DNA of 11,286 nucleotides from Sphingobacterium sp. (GCA_028276345.1 JAPYWM010000022.1:1-11286), one strand, 5' to 3'. Positions 1 through 6,218 are shown, counted from the first letter of the stretch. Notes: generated from the letters alone by a model not told the origin. A program made the numbers and translations.

Positions 1-158
1 GTGGCATCCGTCATGATGGTGGCGGGGTTGGAGTTGAGCAGGTGCACCGTATAGCCGGTCTGACGAAGGATCCGCGCGGCTTGAGAGCCGGAGTAGTCAA
101 ACTCCGCGGCCTGGCCGATCACAATGGGGCCACTGCCGATAATGAGGATGCTTTCCAC
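1..158 (-). CDS. carB: Carbamoyl-phosphate synthase large subunit, N-terminal fragment (cut by window edge)
   Basis: The 52 visible codons encode the start of the CarB synthetase subunit, which makes carbamoyl phosphate from bicarbonate, ATP and ammonia delivered by CarA, for pyrimidine and arginine synthesis. The translation reads ESILIIGSGPIVIGQAAEFD, followed by a YSGSQAARILR stretch and LNSNPATIMTD. These are the hallmark N-terminal motifs of the first ATP-grasp half, and the spacing matches E. coli CarB. The start is GTG at 158: an in-frame stop lies at 183-185 and no other plausible start codon lies between. A TACCTTTG box sits four bases before the GTG. carA ends 99 bases upstream on the same strand, so the pair is in the usual order but separated by a hairpin and a promoter-like box. 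The rest of the gene lies beyond position 1. Confidence 0.93.
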   Translation of the reverse strand, partial: MESILIIGSGPIVIGQAAEFDYSGSQAARILRQTGYTVHLLNSNPATIMTDA

Positions 159-162
159 GGAG

Positions 163-170
163 CAAAGGTA
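163..170 (-). promoter_or_regulatory. Bacteroidota -7 box in front of carB
   Basis: The minus strand reads TACCTTTG, a perfect TAnnTTTG match, then CTCC, then the GTG start of carB. Transcription from such a box starts a few bases downstream, so the mRNA would begin at or next to the GTG. No clear -33 TTG is visible 17-23 bases upstream. This suggests carB is transcribed at least partly independently of carA. Confidence 0.6.
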
Positions 171-186
171 GGGGTAGGGAGTCTAT

Positions 187-210
187 GACGGCCCCGCCTC
201 TGGCGCCGTC
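187..210 (-). other. Hairpin between carA and carB
   Basis: On the minus strand GACGGC and GCCGTC form a perfect 6-bp stem, and a nested GCC-AGA-GGC stem-loop lies inside with three unpaired G on the 3' side. It lies after the carA stop and before the carB -7 box. No U-tract follows, so it is not a standard intrinsic terminator. It could mark the carA transcript end, act as an attenuator or RNA stability element, or be chance in GC-rich DNA. Confidence 0.35.
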
Positions 211-257
211 TGCACCCCAACCCTCCCCAAAATAGCTACGTCTAAAAACAACCGCCC

Positions 258-1361
258 CTACGACACCTTCTCGCCTACCGCAGCTCGCACCTTCTCAAAA
301 AACTCATCAAAGATGTAGTGGCTATCATGCGGCCCGGGCGAAGCCTCTGGATGGTACTGCACCCCCAAAATCGGCAGCGTCTTGTGCATGAAGCCCTCCA
401 CTGTCTGGTCATTGAGATTCACGTGGGTCAGCACGAGGTCGGGGTGTTTTTCTAAGGCCTCAGCCGAGATAGCAAAGCCGTGATTCTGCGAGGTGATGGC
501 GGAACGGCCGGTGCGCAGGTCCTTAACGGGGTGGTTGCTGCCGTGGTGGCCATACAGGAGCTTGTACGTAGGCACGCCCAATGCCAGACTCAAAAGCTGA
601 TGCCCCAAGCAAATCCCCAGCATTGGCTTGCCCAGAGAAAGCAGCTCAGAAACCGTCTGAATAGCGTAAGCCATAGCTGCCGGATCGCCGGGCCCATTCG
701 AGAGGAGGAAGGCGTGCGGCTCAAAAGCGATAAGCTCTTTCACCGACGTATGGGCCGGGAAAACGCCCACGTACGCTCCCCGCCCCACGAGGTGATCGAG
801 GATGGCCTTTTTCACCCCAAAGTCCAGTACCGCAACCCGGATAGGGGCTGCTTCTCCCACGAAGTAAGGCTCCCGCGTGGTGACCTGAGAGGCCAGCTCC
901 TGCCCCGCCATATCTGGCACCTGCGCCAGACGCGCTAAGGCCTCCTCTAAGGAAAGCGGCTCACTGGTAAGCAGGGCCTTTTGGGCACCTTGCACCCGAA
1001 TATGCCGCACGAGCGCCCGCGTGTCTATCCCTTCCAGCGCAGGCACCTGGTAGGTGCGGAGGTATTCTATCAGGCCGACCGCCTTTCCCGCCCGACTGAA
1101 ATAACCGCTCAGATGCCGAACGATAATTCCCTGCACCGTGGGGCGGGGATGTTGCCACTCCACTGCATCCGTGCCGTAGTTGCCAATGTGTGGATTAGTA
1201 AACACCAAAAACTGCCCATAAAAGGAGGGGTCCGTCAGAAGCTCCGGATAGCCGGTCAGGGCCGTGTGAAAGATCACTTCGCCGGCGAAGGTCCCTTCTG
1301 CGGCATGGAGGGTACCTTCGGCCTGCCAGCCATTCGAGAGGTAGAGCCACCCGCGCTTCAT
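258..1361 (-). CDS. carA: Carbamoyl-phosphate synthase small (glutaminase) subunit
   Basis: CarA hydrolyses glutamine and channels ammonia to CarB for carbamoyl phosphate synthesis in the cytoplasm. At 367 aa it is close to the usual length. The N-terminal CPSase_sm_chain domain (about 1-150) contains FHTALTGYPE and the TNPHIGNYG motif. The class I glutamine amidotransferase domain (about 174-360) has the oxyanion segment LLSNGPGDP (219-227), nucleophile C251 in GICLGHQ, and H337/E339 in GVQYHPE, so the Cys-His-Glu triad is complete. The ATG at 1359-1361 overlaps the stop of the nuoE-like gene as ATGA, implying translational coupling, and no Shine-Dalgarno or -7 box is seen immediately upstream. 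carB follows after 99 bases. Being cotranscribed with nuoE rather than heading its own car unit is unusual. Confidence 0.97.
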   Translation of the reverse strand: MKRGWLYLSNGWQAEGTLHAAEGTFAGEVIFHTALTGYPELLTDPSFYGQFLVFTNPHIGNYGTDAVEWQHPRPTVQGIIVRHLSGYFSRAGKAVGLIEYLRTYQVPALEGIDTRALVRHIRVQGAQKALLTSEPLSLEEALARLAQVPDMAGQELASQVTTREPYFVGEAAPIRVAVLDFGVKKAILDHLVGRGAYVGVFPAHTSVKELIAFEPHAFLLSNGPGDPAAMAYAIQTVSELLSLGKPMLGICLGHQLLSLALGVPTYKLLYGHHGSNHPVKDLRTGRSAITSQNHGFAISAEALEKHPDLVLTHVNLNDQTVEGFMHKTLPILGVQYHPEASPGPHDSHYIFDEFFEKVRAAVGEKVS

Positions 1362-1888
1362 TGCGGTGAGCTATTGCGCACCGGCACCGACTCAAAGGGC
1401 GGCAGCTCTCCCCGCCGCAGCATGTCTATCACCTGATCGGCCTTCTCGGGAGTTAGATTGAAGACCATTCGCCGACCTTCAATCTGTAAGACCGGCGGCG
1501 TATCGCAGGCCCCCAGACATTCCGCCTCCCGCAGCCAGAAAAGCCCGTCTGGACTGACGCCTTCGTCATTGAGCTGGAGCTTCTGCATCAGATAGTCCCA
1601 CATTTCCCGCCCCCCACACTCCCCGCAGGTGAAACAGGTGCAAAGCTCCAAAAGGTACTTCCCCTTCCGCTCGGTGAGGTACATGGTGTAGAAGGTGGCT
1701 ACTCCCTCCACGTGGCTTGTCGGAATACCCAGCGTCTCGGCTACCAGACGAAGGACCGGTGGCGAGAGCGCGCCGAACTTCTCCTGCGCTAGCCACAGAA
1801 CAGCCATCACAGCACTTTGACGCGTAGGATACCGGCGGCATATGTCCTCAATGCGGGCCTGCTCCGCCTCCGAAAACTGCGGCTCCAT
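1358..1888 (-). CDS. nuoE: NADH-quinone oxidoreductase subunit E-like 24 kDa [2Fe-2S] protein
   Basis: This is a member of the NuoE/HoxE 24 kDa family: a helical N-terminal part (about 1-70) and a thioredoxin-like ferredoxin domain (about 75-160) that binds the N1a [2Fe-2S] cluster in the NADH-oxidising arm of complex I and related hydrogenases or formate dehydrogenases. Family signatures are VEGVATFYTMY (60-70) and the four expected ligands C83-x4-C88 and C124-x3-C128 (in ECLGACDTPPVLQ). C85 and C91 are additional cysteines. The length, 176 aa, is normal. No nuoF, nuoG or other complex I gene lies in the window: upstream is a cobalamin adenosyltransferase and downstream, with a 4-base ATGA overlap, is carA. 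A perfect TACATTTG box ends five bases before the ATG. The partner complex cannot be told from here; NuoE of a dispersed complex I is the simplest reading. Confidence 0.92.
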   Translation of the reverse strand: MEPQFSEAEQARIEDICRRYPTRQSAVMAVLWLAQEKFGALSPPVLRLVAETLGIPTSHVEGVATFYTMYLTERKGKYLLELCTCFTCGECGGREMWDYLMQKLQLNDEGVSPDGLFWLREAECLGACDTPPVLQIEGRRMVFNLTPEKADQVIDMLRRGELPPFESVPVRNSSPQ

Positions 1889-1893
1889 CCCTA

Positions 1894-1901
1894 CAAATGT
1901 A
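1894..1901 (-). promoter_or_regulatory. Bacteroidota -7 box in front of nuoE (and carA)
   Basis: The minus strand reads TACATTTG, a perfect TAnnTTTG match, then TAGGG and the ATG of nuoE. The transcript would start at or beside the ATG. A weak -33 candidate (TTA instead of TTG) lies 18 bases upstream of the box. It sits in the 64-base gap after the adenosyltransferase gene and would also serve carA through the coupled start. Confidence 0.6.
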
Positions 1902-1952
1902 CAACCAAGTGCCCCTTTCTAAGAGGGCCCCTCACTTCCTCCCAGAAAAACC

Positions 1953-2498
1953 CTATTTCTCCGGCCGCCAGGGGATCTCCTCCACCCCTAACTGGTGCGT
2001 CAAGTACCGCCCATACGCAAAAAGCCAGTCCGAAAGCCGGTTGAGAAAAGTGAGGAACACCGCAGGCACTGGCTCTGCCTCATGGAGCGCCACAACGCGC
2101 CGCTCCGCCCGCCGACACACCGTCCGGGCTATCTGCACATGCGCCTCTAATAAGCAGCTGCCCGGCAAAATAAAATACCGCATGGGCGGCACAACCGCCA
2201 TCATTTCATCAATGCTTTGCTCCAGCATCGTAACGCTATCTTCGGGAAAAGCTGGTAGAGGCACAGGCTTTTCGGTGCGGCCCGCCGCTAAATGCGAACC
2301 CAGCGTAAAAAGCCATTCCTGGACTTTTCGTAGGAGGGGCTGATGCGATTCGGGGGCTTCCAGGGCGATGAGGCCGATGTACGCATTGAGCTCGTCCAGG
2401 CTCCCATAGGCTTCCACGCGCAGGTCAGCCTTAGAAACCCTTCCCGGCCCGAGTAGACTCGTCTGCCCCGCATCCCCACTACGCGTGTAGAGCTTCAT
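1953..2498 (-). CDS. pduO: PduO-type cob(I)alamin adenosyltransferase (MMAB family)
   Basis: The enzyme transfers the adenosyl group of ATP to cob(I)alamin, making adenosylcobalamin for enzymes such as methylmalonyl-CoA mutase. At 181 aa it is a standard PduO-type protein. The N-terminal ATP-binding segment reads YTRSGDAGQTSLLG (4-17) with GRVSKADLRVEAYG (19-32) and D35-E36 after it. The helix ARTVCRRAER (124-133) carries R125, R129, R130 and E132, equivalent to the arginines and glutamate mutated in human MMAB deficiency. FLNRLSDWLF (151-160) is the C-terminal signature. The ATG at 2496-2498 lies four bases after a TATCTTTG box, supporting this start. Upstream, after 38 bases, is a lipoprotein gene; nuoE follows after 64 bases. 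No B12-dependent mutase is in the window, so its client enzyme is unknown. The family assignment is secure. Confidence 0.95.
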   Translation of the reverse strand: MKLYTRSGDAGQTSLLGPGRVSKADLRVEAYGSLDELNAYIGLIALEAPESHQPLLRKVQEWLFTLGSHLAAGRTEKPVPLPAFPEDSVTMLEQSIDEMMAVVPPMRYFILPGSCLLEAHVQIARTVCRRAERRVVALHEAEPVPAVFLTFLNRLSDWLFAYGRYLTHQLGVEEIPWRPEK

Positions 2499-2502
2499 GA
2501 CT

Positions 2503-2531
2503 CAAAGATACGCCCAGACCCGCATTCCAAA
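2503..2531 (-). promoter_or_regulatory. Complete Bacteroidota promoter in front of the adenosyltransferase gene
   Basis: On the minus strand a -33 TTTG (2528-2531) is followed by 17 bases and the -7 box TATCTTTG (2503-2510), which fits the TTG-N17-23-TAnnTTTG pattern described in Bacteroidota. AGTC and then the ATG follow directly. This is the best-formed promoter in the window. It overlaps the gap after the lipoprotein stop and predicts a leaderless transcript. Confidence 0.7.
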
Positions 2532-2536
2532 CGCTC

Positions 2537-3025
2537 TTACTGCCGTATCCCCAAGGCGTAAGACACCTGCAGGTATCGCCGCTCCGGACTCAATAGGAGC
2601 CGTATGCGCTTACCTTCGGGCGTTTCCCACACCTCCTGGCCCACATGGCCCGCCGCCACCCCGTACCGCCCCCGTAGATACTCCCGCCACGCTTGATACC
2701 GCTTCGTCAGTACCCCAAACACCGGCGACTCGTACGTGAAACTCATCGCCTCTACCCGCCCTTGCTGGCTGACATAGTACTCCACCCACACTTCCAGCGT
2801 GTCGGTTTTTTCCAGGACACGGTACACATACCCCAGCGCATCCCGATAGTAGGGCTTTTCCCGCTCTATGCGCAAGATAGAGTCCGCCGCTAAGCCTAAT
2901 AGCGTTTCCCGAGCTATACCCCCACTTGTGAAAAATGCCGCTTCGTAGAAATCTGGATGGGCATGACGAGCGCAGCTTAGGGCCAGTACGATCACACTAA
3001 GTAGCCTGACTCGCCGACGCCACAT
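2537..3025 (-). CDS. Small putative lipoprotein, function unknown
   Basis: I do not recognise this 162-aa protein. It starts with MWRRR, then a hydrophobic stretch (about 6-17) ending in LALSC, which looks like a type II signal peptide with C18 as the lipidated residue. The -3 position is Ala rather than the preferred Leu, so the lipobox is imperfect. The rest is soluble-looking, rich in Tyr, Arg and Glu, with alternating hydrophobic/polar stretches such as LEVWVEYYVSQQGRVEAMSF that suggest a beta-sheet domain facing the periplasm. The start codon lies inside the 3' end of the acyl-CoA synthetase gene (29-base overlap), which implies cotranscription and perhaps coupling. The downstream adenosyltransferase has its own promoter. 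The reading frame, signal and tight packing support a real gene; the function remains open. Confidence 0.75.
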   Translation of the reverse strand: MWRRRVRLLSVIVLALSCARHAHPDFYEAAFFTSGGIARETLLGLAADSILRIEREKPYYRDALGYVYRVLEKTDTLEVWVEYYVSQQGRVEAMSFTYESPVFGVLTKRYQAWREYLRGRYGVAAGHVGQEVWETPEGKRIRLLLSPERRYLQVSYALGIRQ

Positions 3026-4994
3026 AAGCCTGGCGCAAAAGCCGCCGCATGACTTTGTTAGAGGCGGTGCGGGGCAGTTCCTCTACCACCACCACATCCC
3101 GCACATGGAAGAGCGGACTGAGCCGTTCGCGCACCGCCGCGTTCGTCTGCTGGAGCCAATAGGCTTTCTCTCTGGGAGCCTGAGGCTGCAAGACGAGATA
3201 CAAGACGAGCTGTTCTGGCCCGCCCTCTGGGGGTGGTACGGCGATGGCCGCCACTTCGCTCACGCCCGCGACTTGCGCTACCACGCGCTCAATCTCTGTG
3301 GCCGACACCTTGATCCCGCCTAAGTTCATCGCATCATCGGCTCGCCCCCCCGAGACCCAATAGCCATTTTCCAGTCGGCGCATGTAGTCCCCATGCCGCC
3401 GCAGACGAACCGCCGCACCCGCTATCGTTTTTGGGATGGGCGCCCCAGAAGCCCCTACCCACCCCTCCCCGACTTCCGGCGTATCCTGGTAGTACACCTC
3501 CTCGTGGGAAGCATTAAGAAGCACCTGAGATAGCCCAATAGATGGCGGCACCAGGAAAAGCTCCCCTTCGGAGGCAGGCTGGTCTGCCTCATCCAGAATC
3601 ACAAAGTCCAGTCCCAGCGCCGGCGCACTAAACTGCGAAGGCGCATTCGGATGCAATAACGTACTCGTGATGTACCCGCCGCCGATTTCTGTTCCGCCGC
3701 AGTATTCTATGACCGGTTTGTAGCCGGCCTTAGCCATGAGGCGCCACATGTGCCAAGGGTTGGAGGCTTCGCCGGTGGAGCTGAAGAGCCGGATTTTCTG
3801 CCAGTTTACCCCTTCCCAGGCGCTGCTCTCTATCCAGCGCCGCACGAGCGAAGGCACCACACCCAGGACGGATATGTCGGCCTTTTCTACAAAACTGCAA
3901 AAGTCTGCTCCCGTCGGAGCGCCATTGTAGAGGTACACGGTGGCGCCATTCACAAGCCCAGCGAAAAGCAGCCACGGCCCCATCATCCAGCCGAGGTTAG
4001 TGGGCCAGGTAAGGCGGTCGCCTGGGGCCAGATCATGGTAATAATACCCGTCTGCGGCTGCTTTGATGGCCGTGAGATGCGTCCAGGGGATGGCCTTCGG
4101 CGTAGCGGTCGTCCCCGACGAGAAGAGCACCCCAATCACATCCGTCGGCCTGGCCGCATACCCCTGCCTAAGCGGCTCCCCGGCCTCCCAAAACTGCCCA
4201 AAAGGAAACACCTGATTCCGTAGCCGGACCCCCAGCTGCTGGCCCCCCGTTAGCACGAACGTCCGGGGCAAACCCTCCCCGCTTAGCCGATCATAGAGCG
4301 GTATAGCCTTACCCTCCCGATAGATGAAGTCCTGGATGAAGAGCAGCTGGGGCCGGACGATTTTGAGTCGGGTGGCAATCTCTTCGCCGGAGAGGCTATC
4401 CGGGATAGTCGCCACGGACAGGCCGGCCCAGAGCGCCCCTAAGTAGAGCACCGCCGCCTCCCACCGCATGGGTAGACAAATGGCCACGGTTTGACCGGGC
4501 TCTAATCCCTGCGATAGAAAGGCTCCCGCGGCTGCCATGACCTGCGCTTGTAGCTCGCCGTAGGTCAGACGCATGACGCGCCCATCTTCCTGGTACTCCA
4601 CCAGGGCCTCGGCGTCTGCTGGCCAGCGAAAGATAGCCTCCAGAATATTCAGGCGCGCCCCTTCCAGCCAGCTTGGTTGGGTTACCGTACCCAGCGGAAA
4701 GCGCACAAGGGCCTGCGGCTTCTCATAGAAAGGCACCTTGAGCCGGTCAAAGATCGTATAAGCCCAGAAGTCCGGCCGGTGGCTCACGCTCCAGCGATGG
4801 AGCGCTTCGTAGGTAGGTAGCCCGCGTTCATGCAGAACTTCCCGCAGATGGGGTGTGCGGGTGTCCATCTCGGGGTACCAGAGGGGTTCTAAGGGAAGGG
4901 CGGCTCGTTTCCCGTAAGCGGCCTCGTAGGCCTCTATATGCCGCTGAAAGTCCTTCTCGCTGGCCAAAGCCCGCGCCGCCTCTATCCATCGCAT
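2997..4994 (-). CDS. AMP-forming acyl-CoA synthetase, AAE17/18-like (ANL superfamily)
   Basis: A 665-aa adenylate-forming ligase that should activate a carboxylic acid with ATP and load it onto CoA. ANL core motifs are present: the P-loop (A3) SSGTTATPK at 292-300, YCGGTEIGGG from 431, GRADDAMNLGGIKVSATEIE (A8 hinge region) from 550, and the catalytic lysine K647 in RTASNKVMRR. The segments KAIPWT, WPTNLGWMMGP and GRADDAMNLGGIK closely resemble plant peroxisomal acyl-activating enzymes 17/18 and their bacterial relatives, rather than classic Acs; this is recalled similarity, not a search. The substrate is unknown, with acetate, acetoacetate or another short acid possible. The frame stays open to 5105, but ATG 4992-4994 fits better: it directly follows a TATCTTTG box, and the longer form would overlap the divergent HD gene. 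The P-loop has Ala297 where Gly is usual. Confidence 0.9.
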   Translation of the reverse strand: MRWIEAARALASEKDFQRHIEAYEAAYGKRAALPLEPLWYPEMDTRTPHLREVLHERGLPTYEALHRWSVSHRPDFWAYTIFDRLKVPFYEKPQALVRFPLGTVTQPSWLEGARLNILEAIFRWPADAEALVEYQEDGRVMRLTYGELQAQVMAAAGAFLSQGLEPGQTVAICLPMRWEAAVLYLGALWAGLSVATIPDSLSGEEIATRLKIVRPQLLFIQDFIYREGKAIPLYDRLSGEGLPRTFVLTGGQQLGVRLRNQVFPFGQFWEAGEPLRQGYAARPTDVIGVLFSSGTTATPKAIPWTHLTAIKAAADGYYYHDLAPGDRLTWPTNLGWMMGPWLLFAGLVNGATVYLYNGAPTGADFCSFVEKADISVLGVVPSLVRRWIESSAWEGVNWQKIRLFSSTGEASNPWHMWRLMAKAGYKPVIEYCGGTEIGGGYITSTLLHPNAPSQFSAPALGLDFVILDEADQPASEGELFLVPPSIGLSQVLLNASHEEVYYQDTPEVGEGWVGASGAPIPKTIAGAAVRLRRHGDYMRRLENGYWVSGGRADDAMNLGGIKVSATEIERVVAQVAGVSEVAAIAVPPPEGGPEQLVLYLVLQPQAPREKAYWLQQTNAAVRERLSPLFHVRDVVVVEELPRTASNKVMRRLLRQAYVASASQAT

Positions 4995-4998
4995 GGTA

Positions 4999-5006
4999 CA
5001 AAGATA
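4999..5006 (-). promoter_or_regulatory. Bacteroidota -7 box in front of the acyl-CoA synthetase
   Basis: The minus strand reads TATCTTTG then TACC and ATG: the same octamer at the same four-base distance as in front of the adenosyltransferase gene. No TTG is seen 17-23 bases upstream, where the divergent HD gene begins. The box fixes the synthetase start at 4994 and predicts a leaderless transcript. Confidence 0.6.
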
Positions 5007-5018
5007 CCCGGAATACCG

Positions 5019-5027
5019 TACTTTTTG
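5019..5027 (+). promoter_or_regulatory. Probable -7 box in front of the HD phosphohydrolase gene
   Basis: TACTTTTTG is a TAnnTTTG-like box with one extra T, ending three bases (CCT) before the GTG start at 5031. No -33 TTG is visible; that region would lie over the start codon and -7 box of the divergent synthetase gene. The match is weaker than the four minus-strand boxes, but the position relative to the start is the same. Confidence 0.45.
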
Positions 5028-5030
5028 CCT

Positions 5031-6218
5031 GTGAAGATCATCAATGACCCCATCCATGGGTTTATCCCGGTGCGGTTTCCGCGGGTGCTCAGAGCGATCG
5101 AGCATCCATTTATTCAGCGGCTACGACGCCTTTCGCAGCTCGGACTGGCCCAGCTGGTCTATCCCAATGCCACCCATACGCGCTTTGCTCATGCGTTAGG
5201 AACGCTATACCTGATGGATACCGCCTTACAGACCTTGTCAGGCAAGGGGCGGATCGCCCTTCGTCCAGAGACCCATGAAGCCGCCCTCTTAGCCGCCCTT
5301 CTACATGATATTGGCCATGGTCCTTTCTCCCACAGCTTGGAAGGCGTGCTTTTACCCTACCCCCATGAAACCCTCACCCATGCTCTGCTTGACCTCCTGG
5401 AAGCGGACTTGGGCGACCTCAGCGAGACCCGCCACATCCTAAAACGCCAACATCCCGAAGCTTACCTATGTGAGCTAATAGAAGGGCCGCTGGATGTAGA
5501 TCGCTTAGATTACCTCGTGCGGGATAGTTTCTTCACCGGCGTGCAGGAGGGCATCGTGGGCACCGAAAGGCTCATCTATACTCTTACCATTACCCCCGAC
5601 GGCCACCTCGCTATCGAGGAAAAAGGCCTGGCTTCCGTGGAAAAGTTCATCCTCGCTCGTCGCTTCATGTACTGGCAGGTGTATCTCCACAAAACTGTCC
5701 TGGCCGCCGAGACCCTCCTCAAACGGTGGTTTGACCTCTGGCAGGAAATAGCGGGGCCTCTCTTCCCCACCGAGGCCACCACATTAACGGCGGAAACGCT
5801 CCGGGCTTTCCTGCGGCTGGATGATACGCAAGTATGGGCGTGGATTCATGCGGGGGCGCAGCATCTGCACTTACCGCTACGTCTGCTTTCTCGGGCCCTC
5901 CTGAACCGCGTCCTCTTCAAAATCCACTGGGGGACGCCCCTGCCAGAGACTTACTCGCAGTGGGAGGCGCAGCTCCCTGCGGCCCTTCGCCCGTATGCTC
6001 AGAGCTTTTGGGTAGAGGGACGGGCTTATAGCGCCACTTACGAGCCCAGCCCTGCACATGAGATTCACATTTTCACCAAGGCAGGGGAGACCATCCCCCT
6101 CTCCGAACTCACTCCCTGGCTACTCGCCGCTGGCCCTATCGAGAAGACGTACTGGGGGTATCTCAGCGCAGCTTCGCTTGAATCGCTTCTGCAATCGAGC
6201 GAAACTCTTCCTGGCTAA
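5031..6218 (+). CDS. HD-domain phosphohydrolase, SAMHD1/dNTPase-like (COG1078 type)
   Basis: This 395-aa protein belongs to the HD superfamily group that includes SAMHD1-like deoxynucleotide triphosphohydrolases. The metal-binding H...HD...D set is visible: H54 in TRFAHALG, H92-D93 in LLHDIGHGPFSHSLE, and an Asp in LDVDRLDYLVRDS (154-166, probably D157). The N-terminus KIINDPIHGFIPV and the middle segment KFILARRFMYWQVYLHK are typical of this subfamily. Hydrolysis of dNTPs or a related nucleotide is the family expectation; the actual substrate is not shown. GTG at 5031 is chosen because it gives the usual family N-terminus and follows a -7-like box. A longer in-frame form from ATG 4938 would run into the opposing synthetase gene. 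Its last 56 bases overlap the convergent HIT gene. Confidence 0.92.
   Translation: MKIINDPIHGFIPVRFPRVLRAIEHPFIQRLRRLSQLGLAQLVYPNATHTRFAHALGTLYLMDTALQTLSGKGRIALRPETHEAALLAALLHDIGHGPFSHSLEGVLLPYPHETLTHALLDLLEADLGDLSETRHILKRQHPEAYLCELIEGPLDVDRLDYLVRDSFFTGVQEGIVGTERLIYTLTITPDGHLAIEEKGLASVEKFILARRFMYWQVYLHKTVLAAETLLKRWFDLWQEIAGPLFPTEATTLTAETLRAFLRLDDTQVWAWIHAGAQHLHLPLRLLSRALLNRVLFKIHWGTPLPETYSQWEAQLPAALRPYAQSFWVEGRAYSATYEPSPAHEIHIFTKAGETIPLSELTPWLLAAGPIEKTYWGYLSAASLESLLQSSETLPG

Noticed and set aside
480..938. Plus-strand open frame of 152 codons inside carA
   Set aside because: It lies wholly within a well-supported minus-strand gene, its translation shows no family motif, and GC-rich coding DNA often leaves open antisense frames.
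1911..1928. Small inverted repeat between the adenosyltransferase and nuoE genes, considered as a terminator
   Set aside because: The stem is short with a mismatch or GU pair depending on strand, no T-run follows, and it falls where the nuoE -33 region should be.
3750..4223. Plus-strand open frame of 157 codons inside the acyl-CoA synthetase gene
   Set aside because: It is antisense to conserved ANL motifs and its own translation is rich in Pro, Arg and Gly with no recognisable domain.
4938..5030. Longer HD-protein start at ATG 4938
   Set aside because: The extra 31 residues are antisense to the synthetase N-terminus and family members begin near KIINDPI, so GTG 5031 is preferred.
4995..5105. 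Longer synthetase start at 5105 adding 37 residues
   Set aside because: It would overlap the conserved N-terminus of the divergent HD gene and ignores the TATCTTTG box four bases before the ATG at 4994; the extra residues look non-coding.
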